DNA of 64,000 nt from B1 sp964355075 (GTDB taxonomy: Bacteria; Bacteroidota; Bacteroidia; UKL13-3), in contig CAYHCF010000017.1 in assembly GCA_964355075.1 (NCBI GenBank), positions 8,800 through 72,799 of the forward strand. The letters are read 5' to 3'. Positions 54,682-62,690 of this stretch are shown piece by piece (within the stretch, counting starts at the first letter, position 1; the number at the start of each line of letters is the position of its first letter). Under the pieces are notes generated by a model. That model saw only the letters and a list, made by a program, of their open reading frames with translations. It had not been told where the DNA came from and ran no database searches. A program made the translations under genes and the position numbers.

Positions 54682-56996
54682 ATAGAATTATTTTTTTTAT
54701 GTTTATTATTTGAATTGTTTAAAGAGATCGCTTTTAAAATTCTTTCAGGGCTTAGCGGCAGTGAGTATATTCTTGTTCCTATAGCATCGGCAACTGCATT
54801 GGCAATAGCGGCAGCAGTAGGAATCAAAGGAGCTTCGGCCATTCCTTTTGCTCCGTAGGGTCCCTTCGAATCATTCGTTTCGATGGGGTAAAAATTAATC
54901 ACAGGGACATCACTTGCTGTCAGCATTTTGTAGTTGTGAAAATTTGGATTCATCACATAACCCTTTTCCATGGTCAACTCTTCACTTATGGCATATCCTA
55001 CTCCCATCAAAACACCCCCTTCAATCTGTCCCATTATTCCAAGTGGATTTAAAACTTTACCAACATCTTGCGAAACCTCAATTTTTAGGATTTTTATATT
55101 TCCTGTATACGTGTCCACTTCCACTTCAACAGCTTGTGCGGCAAAAGCATAAGTTCCCGAAACATTTCCTTTGAAACCGGCATCCTGGAATTTACTGGAA
55201 GGTTCATAAAAATAAGTTTCGGTACATAGTTCACTGGGAGTGGCAAAATGAATTTCACGAACTACCTTATCTATTTTGATTGAATTTCCTCCAGAAACTT
55301 TTATCTCCCCGTTTTCATAAATTAGATTTTCTTCTGTTGTATTTAATAATGTTGCTGCTTTTTTATTTAGTTTTTTCTTCAACAAATCAATGGCTCCCAG
55401 TAAAGAATTTCCAGCAACAAAAGTTGTACGAGAGGCATGAACACCAACGTCCCATGGTTTTACATCGGTGTCGGTATTCACCACTTTTATTTTTGAAAGC
55501 GGAATAGACAATTCTTCAGAAGCCATCATGGCAAGAACGGTTTCGGAGCCCTGACCAATTTCGCTTGAACCCGTAATGATGGTGAGATAACCATAGTCAT
55601 CAAGCTTCACTATAGTTCCGCAACCATCAGACCGATAAATTTTAGCCCCGCCACCCACGTGCAGCATACTTGCATAACCTCGTCCTTTTTTAAATCTAAT
55701 ATCCTGCTTCCTGCTTTCTGCCAGCTGCTGCTTTGAACTTTTTTCAATCACAGCTTCCAGCGCATCTTTGTGTCCGCAGGTTTCAAAATGCAAACCTTGT
55801 CCGGTTATTTCTCCTTTGTAGTTGGAATTTAATAAACGGATTCCGGCTTTATCCATCTTCAATTCATCCGCCAATAGATCGATTATGCTTTCCATTGCAA
55901 AAGTTGCCTGAGGATTTCCGTACCCTCTGAAAGAACCGGCATTCGGGTTATTTGTGTAAACAGCAAGCGATTCAAAACGACAAGCCGGACATTGATACAA
56001 GGATGAAAATGTCTGCATCATCACAAAAGGAGTTGTTGCCCCCCACGAGGTATAAGCACCGTTATCTTTAAGAATTTTTACATCCCGAAAAGTGAAATGT
56101 CCATCTTTATCCGCACCGGCTTCCATCTCTATACGCATTGTCTGCCGGGTTGGTGAAGCAATAAATTCTTCTTCCCGTGAATAAATTATTTGAACTGGTC
56201 GGTTTGTCTTCATGGAAAGTATCGCGGCTATCGGTTCAAACGGATTCATATCGAGTTTGCTTCCAAATCCGCCACCAATTACCACTTGCACGACCCGAAT
56301 ATCAGAAGGATTCATTTTCAGACAATGTGCCATATCGCGTTGATACAGGAACGGAACTTGAGTTGAGGAATATAGGGTTAATCGTTTGATTACAGGATTC
56401 CAATCGGCAGTGATATTACTGGTTGCCATGCAGCAATGTGTCATCCTGGGGAGTTCAAATTTCTTTTTTACGATAACAGCACTTTTCTTTATTTGCTCCT
56501 TCAGATTACCATGTTCATAGAAAAATTTGTCGGCAACGTTCTTTTCGTGTTTTTTTTCTTTAAGAAATTTGTTCACGGTTCTCGCATTCGGTTTCAACGA
56601 TTCGGAAGGATCAAAAATTCCCCTTTTCGGTTTATAATTTACCTTAATAAGTTTTAATGCTTCAAGTGCGATCTCTTTTGTTTCTGCGGCAACGGCGGCT
56701 ATTTCGTCACGGATACAATTTACCGTTCCCTTTTTCAAAACCGGATGATCGCGTTTGTAGCTGATCGCATTTGTATCCATATCATCGGCAGTAATCACAC
56801 AATAAACGCCTTTCAATTTTTTTGCGGCAGAAACGTCAATCGTAAAATCTGCATAAGGAAATTGGGTACGCAAAATTGCGCCATGCAACATACCGGGCAG
56901 TACGATGTCATGTCCATATACGGCCTTACCCGTTACACGAATGTTTGCATCGTGCTTGGGAATTGGTTTACCGATTATTTTAAATTTTCGTGTCAT
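54678..56996 (-). CDS. Molybdenum hydroxylase, large molybdopterin-binding subunit
   Basis: 772 aa, xanthine dehydrogenase family. GGGFGSKLDMNP, RGYGNPQATFAMES and IGQGSETVLA are the molybdopterin motifs, and the catalytic Glu of KGMAEAPL is near residue 721. It hydroxylates an N-heterocycle or aldehyde using water. The residues around the substrate channel do not let me name the substrate. The next subunit gene overlaps by 4 bp. Confidence 0.93.
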   Translation of the reverse strand: MTRKFKIIGKPIPKHDANIRVTGKAVYGHDIVLPGMLHGAILRTQFPYADFTIDVSAAKKLKGVYCVITADDMDTNAISYKRDHPVLKKGTVNCIRDEIAAVAAETKEIALEALKLIKVNYKPKRGIFDPSESLKPNARTVNKFLKEKKHEKNVADKFFYEHGNLKEQIKKSAVIVKKKFELPRMTHCCMATSNITADWNPVIKRLTLYSSTQVPFLYQRDMAHCLKMNPSDIRVVQVVIGGGFGSKLDMNPFEPIAAILSMKTNRPVQIIYSREEEFIASPTRQTMRIEMEAGADKDGHFTFRDVKILKDNGAYTSWGATTPFVMMQTFSSLYQCPACRFESLAVYTNNPNAGSFRGYGNPQATFAMESIIDLLADELKMDKAGIRLLNSNYKGEITGQGLHFETCGHKDALEAVIEKSSKQQLAESRKQDIRFKKGRGYASMLHVGGGAKIYRSDGCGTIVKLDDYGYLTIITGSSEIGQGSETVLAMMASEELSIPLSKIKVVNTDTDVKPWDVGVHASRTTFVAGNSLLGAIDLLKKKLNKKAATLLNTTEENLIYENGEIKVSGGNSIKIDKVVREIHFATPSELCTETYFYEPSSKFQDAGFKGNVSGTYAFAAQAVEVEVDTYTGNIKILKIEVSQDVGKVLNPLGIMGQIEGGVLMGVGYAISEELTMEKGYVMNPNFHNYKMLTASDVPVINFYPIETNDSKGPYGAKGMAEAPLIPTAAAIANAVADAIGTRIYSLPLSPERILKAISLNNSNNKHKKNNSI

Positions 56997-57526
56997 AATT
57001 TGTTCAAAACATTTTCAGCGGCATCAATTATTTTCACATAACCTGTACATCTGCATAGGTTACCTTCCAAATATTTTTTCACCTCATCTCTTGTTGGAAG
57101 CTCTTTTTTTGTTTTTCCTGAACCGGATTGCGGTTTTTCATATTGATCCATTAAGCCTTTAATGGACATCGCCATTCCGGAAGTGCAAAAACCACACTGT
57201 ACCGCACCATGGGCTATCAATGATTCTTGAACCGGATGCAAGGATCCGTCGTGGTTTGTCAATCCTTCTATTGTTGTTATATTTTTGCCGTTTGCATTAA
57301 TTGCCAGAAACAAGCAGGAATTGATTGGGGCATCATTCACCAAAACGGTACAGGCACCGCACTCACCTTCATGACAGCCGGCTTTTGTGCCCTTCAGCCC
57401 AAACACATCGCGTATTAAATCAAGCAATAGGGTTGATGCTTTTATTTTACACGAAACTTTTTTCTCGTTTAAGGTAAAGGAGATTTCATGTAGTTGAACA
57501 GGTTTTTTATTTGTTTGATTATTCAT
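56993..57526 (-). CDS. Molybdenum hydroxylase, [2Fe-2S] subunit
   Basis: 177 aa. First cluster CHEGECGACTVLVND...C in the N-terminal domain, second cluster CGFCTSGM and CRCTGY in the helical domain. An additional stretch (about 125-145, QSGSGKTKKELPT) lengthens the usual 160-aa subunit. It starts directly after the IorB stop (no gap) and overlaps the large subunit gene by 4 bp. Confidence 0.94.
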   Translation of the reverse strand: MNNQTNKKPVQLHEISFTLNEKKVSCKIKASTLLLDLIRDVFGLKGTKAGCHEGECGACTVLVNDAPINSCLFLAINANGKNITTIEGLTNHDGSLHPVQESLIAHGAVQCGFCTSGMAMSIKGLMDQYEKPQSGSGKTKKELPTRDEVKKYLEGNLCRCTGYVKIIDAAENVLNKL

Positions 57527-58138
57527 TTATAGGTTTGATCCTTTTTTTGATTCAAAATCCAAACCCTGTTTAAATGTTCTGAGGGTTTTTTCTTTTTGGT
57601 ATCCCGTTACAAGTGTATGAATTGCTTCTTCCAACTTATCTGAAGTCAAAGGAAAATCTTTCATTTTACTAGCTCTTGCCAAAAGGAAAACATTGTAAAG
57701 CACGGCATCCATATGGTCGGGAAATTTATTAATAAAAACAATATCTTTACATTGATTGCTAAGATATTCGGCAAAAGAAACCATATCAGGATATTCTGCC
57801 ATTTGTGCATTTACTGAATAGGGTTGTATGCGGTAATTTCCAAAAATAACACTGCTGTTTTTATGAAGATAGGGTAGGCAACGCTGTGTTTCCAAAGGCT
57901 CAAGGCCCAGCAAAAAATCAACGCCGGCTTTACCGAAAAATCCGGTACAGTGTTCTCCCAAACCAATTCCTGAAGTAACGACGCCGCCTCGTTGTGAAAG
58001 ACCATGAATTTCGCTCACGCTCACCGGAATTTCCGAGCGCATTGCCGCCTCCACAATAATATTACTGAGGTAAACGATTCCTTGTCCGCCCACACCGGCT
58101 ATTAGGATTTTGTAATTCAGTTGTAATTCGGTTGTCAT
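57527..58138 (-). CDS. iorB: Indolepyruvate:ferredoxin oxidoreductase, beta subunit
   Basis: 203 aa. KILIAGVGGQGIVYLSNIIVEAA is the gamma-type fold also seen in IorB, and VSEIHGLSQRGGVVTS is the family motif. The first nine residues (TTELQLN...) are written in the 11-bp repeat, and the ATG is the last in a ladder of five repeat-encoded ATGs. It partners the fused IorA upstream. Confidence 0.9.
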   Translation of the reverse strand: MTTELQLNYKILIAGVGGQGIVYLSNIIVEAAMRSEIPVSVSEIHGLSQRGGVVTSGIGLGEHCTGFFGKAGVDFLLGLEPLETQRCLPYLHKNSSVIFGNYRIQPYSVNAQMAEYPDMVSFAEYLSNQCKDIVFINKFPDHMDAVLYNVFLLARASKMKDFPLTSDKLEEAIHTLVTGYQKEKTLRTFKQGLDFESKKGSNL

Positions 58139-58270
58139 ACGGTTGTCATACGGTTGTCATTCAGTTGTCATTCAGTTGTCATTCAGTTGTTATTCAGTTG
58201 TTATTCAGTTGTTATTCAGTTGTTATTCAGTTGTTATTCAGTTGTAACGATTGAATTACCATCGAATTAT
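58111..58270. repeat. 11-bp repeat array containing the iorB start
   Basis: At least twelve units in one orientation (TAATTCGGTTG, TCATACGGTTG, TCATTCAGTTG and TTATTCAGTTG), then two or three reverse-type units (ATTGAATTACC). Several copies are identical, so this part has expanded recently. It is the left flank of a four-helix-bundle gene. Confidence 0.94.
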
Positions 58271-58280
58271 CTTTCATTTT

Positions 58281-58646
58281 TTAGTCATTTGTTTTTATTT
58301 TTCCAATAGAATGAATATAGTTGTTCAGTTTTACCCCAATGTCTTTTATTTCTTTCATGAAAGAATCGTAATCAACATCTGAGATTAAGCTTCGGTTATT
58401 TGCTTTAGTTAACCATGTTTTTGTTTCATATAGGGAACCGCGGGAATAATAACCAAAATGGGTAACTTCTTTGAAATGATATCTCCCAAATCCTTCACTT
58501 AGATTTGCAGCAACCGAATCAACAGACCTTATTAATTGTTTTCCAATGGTATCTTTTGCAAACCAATCCCATTGGCCGACAATGCTCCAGACCTTTTCTC
58601 CAACTTCCATGGATTGCTGATATACTCTTAATTCTTCTAACTCCAT
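58281..58646 (-). CDS. Four-helix-bundle protein (S23/IVP-like), first copy
   Basis: 121 aa. The family pattern is LRVYQQSMEVGEKVW, then GKQLIRSVDSVAANLSEGFGRY and the YSRGSLYETKTWL stretch. Family members are coded in the intervening sequences of some 23S rRNA genes and as accessory proteins of diversity-generating retroelements, but neither is near. Here the gene sits between inverted arrays of the 11-bp repeat and splits iorA from iorB. Function unknown; a cargo gene of the repeat element is my inference. Confidence 0.9.
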   Translation of the reverse strand: MELEELRVYQQSMEVGEKVWSIVGQWDWFAKDTIGKQLIRSVDSVAANLSEGFGRYHFKEVTHFGYYSRGSLYETKTWLTKANNRSLISDVDYDSFMKEIKDIGVKLNNYIHSIGKIKTND

Positions 58647-58661
58647 TTATTGTTATTTATA

Positions 58662-58749
58662 AATTACTACCGAATTACTATTGAATTACCATTTATTTAC
58701 TACCGAATTACCATTGAATTACCATTGAATTACTACTGAATAACCATTG
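58662..58749. repeat. 11-bp repeat array reaching into the 3' end of the iorA fusion gene
   Basis: Units of the ATTGAATTACC / ACTACCGAATT kind, reverse in orientation to the array at 58111. The last four codons and TAG stop of the iorA fusion gene are written in this repeat. Confidence 0.9.
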
Positions 58750-61700
58750 ACTCGCTATCAACTTCCTCCCATCTTATCGCATTATTAGGACAGACGTCGA
58801 TACACAATCCGCATAAGTTGCAACGTGCCATATCGATCTGAACTTTGCCATTTATTTTTACCATGGCGGGGCATCCAAAATTATCGATACAATGATTGCA
58901 TTTATAGCAGGATTGGAAAAGGTTGTAGCGTTCAATTTCTGAAATTGCGTTCATTGAAACGTCCTCTTCATGCGTTGGTTCATACCGGATGCTACTGGCA
59001 TTTTCATTCAGGCGATTCAGCGCTTTTTCTCCTTCGTATTCAAATGTATAATTCTCCAATAACCTACGCACTCCTGTGGCAGCTTTTTTCCCGGAAGCAA
59101 TTGCTCCAATCACACTCATATTATTTCCTGAACTGATATCTCCTGCCACAAAAACATTTCTGTAGCCTGAAAAGCTGTTTTCGTTTATTACTCTGTTATT
59201 TTCATCTTTAGAAAGATCCCGAATTTCTGATGGCTCCGTAGTTTGCCCGATGGCTGTGATAACATAATTGCAGGTTAAATTCTGTAGATGCTTTTGCGTG
59301 CTGAAAGAATGGAGAATCATGTTTATTTTTCCTGATTTTTCAAGCAAACAACTATCCACAAAACTATCATGAATAAACTCAACGCCTTCATTTGCCGCAT
59401 GTTTAACCTCCTCCTCAAAAGCGGGCATGGTTGAAGCGGTCTCAATACAGGATACCACCACCTTGTTTGTTGCGTGTAATTTCTTTGCGGATCTGGCGGC
59501 ATCAATGGCGCTGTTGCCACCACCTATAACCAGAATAACGGAGCCCTCCTTTATGATACATTCTTTTTGGTTAAAGGATTTTAAGAAAGTGAGCGCATCC
59601 ATTTTTTTATCCAGAGGGATATTCTTTTCAATCCGGTCAAGTGTTTTTGACCGATTCATTCCTATTGAAAGAACAACAGAATCAAATTCTTTTGTTAAGG
59701 TATCTAATGTGAAATCTATGCCCAAAGATTTATTGAAATAAAATTTCACGCCCATTTCTTCCAGTTGCCGGGCTTCATAATCATAGCTGGCCTTATCCAT
59801 ACGAAAATCAGGTATGGCAAACGAGATCATTCCTCCGGCTTTATTTTCTTTTTCAAAAACGCTGATATCATATCCTGCCTGAACCAAATCATATGCAGCG
59901 CTGAGACCTGCTGGCCCGGCACCGATTATTGCAATCGTTTTGTTTTTTTTCACCGCATCCCGTACTCGTTTAATAGGCAGAGAAAAATCCCGAAAATTTT
60001 CATCATCAGCGGAAACAGATTTTTTCAGCGCTTTAATGGGAACAAGATTCGATATTACAGAACGGGAATCAGTGTTCTCTGAATTATCGTCTTCAAGGGT
60101 GTTTCGCAATGATAGTTCGCAAGGTCGGTGGCAAATATCTCCACAAGTGCGTGCAAACAACATTTTATCTCTTACCATTTCTATTGCTGATTTGGTATCA
60201 CCTTCAAGAATAGAATTAAAAAAGCCATGATTACAGATATTTGCCGGACAAAGTTGTTCCTCTCCCGGAATGGAGAATTCAGCAAGTAGCTTTGCTTTAG
60301 CACGCGACAAATTATTTTTTGGAGCATAACAGCGCGAACAGGCAAGAGTATGATCCTGGTGATTGGCGCAGGAGTTACATAAATCCGGATCAACAACAAT
60401 TTTCAATTTCTTGTTGATATTCTCCTTAAAATCGGGCAGAAAAATACAGGGGGCTCTTGAAATGAGCACCGAAACTCCCTGATGCGTCATGGCCTTATTT
60501 ACTTTTTCAAAACTATCCCGTACATTGAATGGATCCATCGATTCAACTACCTCAATGCCCATGCCTTTTAATAATGGCGGGATATCAATTTCATGATACT
60601 TAGGAGCTTTTGTTGCACCCGGATGTTGCTGATGTCCGGTCATTCCGGTTGTACGGTTATCAAAAAGGATCACAAGAATATTTGCGCGGGTATAAACAGC
60701 ATTCACAAGAGAGGTAAGACCGCTATGAAAAAAAGTTCCATCGCCTAATAACGCTACTACTTTTTTGCTTTTTTCTGAAGAATGGAAGGACTCATATAAG
60801 CCCTGAGCCATAGAAATGCTCATACCCATGTGGTTGATGGTGTCGATCATTTTTAACGGTGGCAAGGCACCTAAACCAAAACAACCAATATCACCGCACA
60901 TAATCAATTCACTTTGTTCCCGTGGAATTACTAGTTTCAACAGGTAAAAAGTTGCACGATGCGGACAACCGGCACAAAGTATGGGAGGACGGGGAGGGAG
61001 ATTATTTAGAAAAACACCAGAATTTTCGAGCGGAATATGATTACTCTTATCAAAAGTGGTCTCCAAAAAGGCTTCAAGAACATTCGTAATCAGGTCTAAT
61101 GAAAATTCACCGGTGGCGGATAAATCTGAAAAGCCTTTTCCCAGAATATTAATAGGGAGCTTGTTTTTCTGAGCAACGGTTCTGACAGCGGTTTCAACAA
61201 AAGCATCCAGCTCTTCCAAAACAAGTACTTTTTCAAATCCAATACTCAGAAAATCCAATACCTCTTTTTCCGGAAACGGATGAATCAAACCCAAATCGAG
61301 TAAATTAGCATTCTGTGAAAAATTATTCTGATACAGAATTTCCGTCACATAAGAAGTTGCCACACCACTGCTGATGATTCCAAGTTTAGCAGCAGGATCC
61401 TTAAGAATAATTTTGCTGTTTTGGGTTAAGAGCGAAAGAACCGCATCCGACTTTAACTTATCGAGCAAACGGGTATGTGCAGCTGCGGTACGGGCCGGAA
61501 TGTTAATGTGCTCCGGTAAACGATCAAACTTTGCCTCGCGGGGTTCATGGATGATACTTCCGTAGGTAACAATTCCGCGGGTGTGTGAAACACGTGTGGT
61601 GGTACGGACCATCACGGGTAATTTTATTTTTCCTGAAAGCTCAAACGCCTGCTTTATCATTTCAAATGCATCGGCAGGAGTTGCGGGATTAAATAGGGGC

Positions 61701-62173
61701 ACAGAAGCCATCGGTCCCCAATAACGGGAGTCCTGTTCGTTTGAACTCGAATGACAACCGGGATCGTCGCATACAACAATGACTAAAGGAGCTACAATGG
61801 TTTGATAGGTAACCGACATCAGCGCATCACTGGCAACATTCATCCCCACATTTTTCATCACACACAGGGCACTACTATTCCCGATAGAATAAGCAATGGC
61901 TTTTTCAAGCGCAATTTTTTCATTGATGCTGTACTCAAAATAGATCGGATCGGAGGTAAGTTCAGGATGTTTTTCTTTGTTGTCGGGGTCTGTCTGGAAA
62001 TTATTTATATGATTAAAAATTTCAGAAATCTCTGTTGAAGGCGTACCGGGATAAGCGAACACACCATTCACTCCAGCTTCCAAAGCAGCGCGTGCAATAG
62101 CCTCATTGCCCATCACACAGGTTTTATGCGGAGCGGATTGAGATGTTAATATTTTTAAAGTTCGTTCTATCAT
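58733..62173 (-). CDS. iorA: IorA-type indolepyruvate:ferredoxin oxidoreductase fused to a GltD/NfnB-like FAD/NAD(P) module
   Basis: 1146 aa against about 600 for plain IorA. Residues 15-200 are the pyrimidine domain (NEAIARAALEAGVN, YPGTPSTEI), 250-370 the transketolase C-like domain, 399-600 the TPP domain with CAGCPHRATFY and GDGTFFHSG. Then comes a Cys-rich GltD-type N-terminal domain (CGDICHRPCE, 677-686), FAD motif GAGPAG (751-756), an NAD(P) motif GGGNSA (884-889), a second FAD segment VFVAGDISSG (1007-1016), and a two-cluster ferredoxin end (CYKCNHC at 1089 and CNLCGLCIDVCP at 1118). It should oxidise an aryl-2-oxoacid to aryl-acetyl-CoA and pass the electrons straight to NAD(P). No frameshift. 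The fusion is seen; the electron route is inferred. Confidence 0.9.
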   Translation of the reverse strand: MIERTLKILTSQSAPHKTCVMGNEAIARAALEAGVNGVFAYPGTPSTEISEIFNHINNFQTDPDNKEKHPELTSDPIYFEYSINEKIALEKAIAYSIGNSSALCVMKNVGMNVASDALMSVTYQTIVAPLVIVVCDDPGCHSSSNEQDSRYWGPMASVPLFNPATPADAFEMIKQAFELSGKIKLPVMVRTTTRVSHTRGIVTYGSIIHEPREAKFDRLPEHINIPARTAAAHTRLLDKLKSDAVLSLLTQNSKIILKDPAAKLGIISSGVATSYVTEILYQNNFSQNANLLDLGLIHPFPEKEVLDFLSIGFEKVLVLEELDAFVETAVRTVAQKNKLPINILGKGFSDLSATGEFSLDLITNVLEAFLETTFDKSNHIPLENSGVFLNNLPPRPPILCAGCPHRATFYLLKLVIPREQSELIMCGDIGCFGLGALPPLKMIDTINHMGMSISMAQGLYESFHSSEKSKKVVALLGDGTFFHSGLTSLVNAVYTRANILVILFDNRTTGMTGHQQHPGATKAPKYHEIDIPPLLKGMGIEVVESMDPFNVRDSFEKVNKAMTHQGVSVLISRAPCIFLPDFKENINKKLKIVVDPDLCNSCANHQDHTLACSRCYAPKNNLSRAKAKLLAEFSIPGEEQLCPANICNHGFFNSILEGDTKSAIEMVRDKMLFARTCGDICHRPCELSLRNTLEDDNSENTDSRSVISNLVPIKALKKSVSADDENFRDFSLPIKRVRDAVKKNKTIAIIGAGPAGLSAAYDLVQAGYDISVFEKENKAGGMISFAIPDFRMDKASYDYEARQLEEMGVKFYFNKSLGIDFTLDTLTKEFDSVVLSIGMNRSKTLDRIEKNIPLDKKMDALTFLKSFNQKECIIKEGSVILVIGGGNSAIDAARSAKKLHATNKVVVSCIETASTMPAFEEEVKHAANEGVEFIHDSFVDSCLLEKSGKINMILHSFSTQKHLQNLTCNYVITAIGQTTEPSEIRDLSKDENNRVINENSFSGYRNVFVAGDISSGNNMSVIGAIASGKKAATGVRRLLENYTFEYEGEKALNRLNENASSIRYEPTHEEDVSMNAISEIERYNLFQSCYKCNHCIDNFGCPAMVKINGKVQIDMARCNLCGLCIDVCPNNAIRWEEVDSESMVIQ

Positions 62174-62183
62174 ATTTATATTT

Positions 62184-62210
62184 AGCGGCAGGAGGCAGAG
62201 GCAGTAAGCA
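62184..62210. repeat. GGCAGGAGG-type repeat, left arm of a cassette
   Basis: AGCGGCAGGAGGCAG (62184-62198), perfect inverted partner of 62656-62670, continuing with AGGCAGTAAGCAG. The tail AGTAAGCAG also occurs next to the palindrome at 36294. Confidence 0.88.
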
Positions 62211-62211
62211 G

Positions 62212-62586
62212 TTATTTCTTCGGTAAAAAACTTTCCGGATTATCTGCCATACTACCAAGCATGCGTCCTATTTCTCCATAATCTTTTATAAGTCTATTTC
62301 TAATTTCTTCATTTATATATTTACAATCAACAGCAAAGTCAAGCCAAATTTGTGTTTCAGTAAATTCTCCATCAGCATCTGTCATTTTACTAGAAAAATG
62401 TTTCGGATACCTTCTTTTTCTATAACCTTCACCAATATTTGCACAAACTGATCTTGATGACCTTCTTATTTGATCTGTCATTGAGTACTTTTCTTCTTTC
62501 GGAAATTCTTTAGAAATTTCAAAAATCTCCAGCGCCAATTTGTAAGCTAGTTGGTAAACTTTTAAATCTCTGTATCCTCTTTCCAT
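62212..62586 (-). CDS. Four-helix-bundle protein (S23/IVP-like), second copy
   Basis: 124 aa. RDLKVYQLAYKLALEIFEISKEFPKEEKYSMTDQIRRSSRSVCANIGEGYRKR (one block of the chain) is the family signature, with ETQIWLDFAVD further on. It is a divergent paralogue of the copy at 58281. It is bounded by perfect 15-bp inverted arms outside both ends (62184-62198 and 62656-62670), which gives the shape of a cassette of about 490 bp. It stands between iorA and the CoA-transferase gene in the same direction. Function unknown. Confidence 0.9.
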   Translation of the reverse strand: MERGYRDLKVYQLAYKLALEIFEISKEFPKEEKYSMTDQIRRSSRSVCANIGEGYRKRRYPKHFSSKMTDADGEFTETQIWLDFAVDCKYINEEIRNRLIKDYGEIGRMLGSMADNPESFLPKK

Positions 62587-62624
62587 TTTGTGTTTTATTT
62601 AATATTATTTTTCTCACTTTACAC

Positions 62625-62690
62625 CTCCTGCCCCAACATCCTGCCGCTTCTACCCCTGCCTCCTGCCGCTACATCCTGCCGCTATATTAT
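62625..62690. repeat. GGCAGGAGG-type repeat, right arm of a cassette
   Basis: Several short copies: CTCCTGCCCC, CATCCTGCCGCTTCTA, CTGCCTCCTGCCGCT (62656-62670, perfect partner of the left arm) and CATCCTGCCGCT. It ends next to the stop of the CoA-transferase gene. Confidence 0.88.

Noticed and set aside
52931..57526. 4-hydroxybenzoyl-CoA reductase (HcrABC)
   Set aside because: The FAD subunit lacks the additional [4Fe-4S] insertion typical for HcrB.
52931..57526. Anaerobic purine degradation cluster
   Set aside because: The PLP enzyme is a cysteine-synthase-size protein and not diaminopropionate ammonia-lyase, and no ureidoglycine, hydantoinase or carbamoyltransferase genes are present.
58281..62586. 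Diversity-generating retroelement accessory gene
   Set aside because: The four-helix genes resemble the Avd family in fold, but there is no reverse transcriptase or template/variable repeat in the window.
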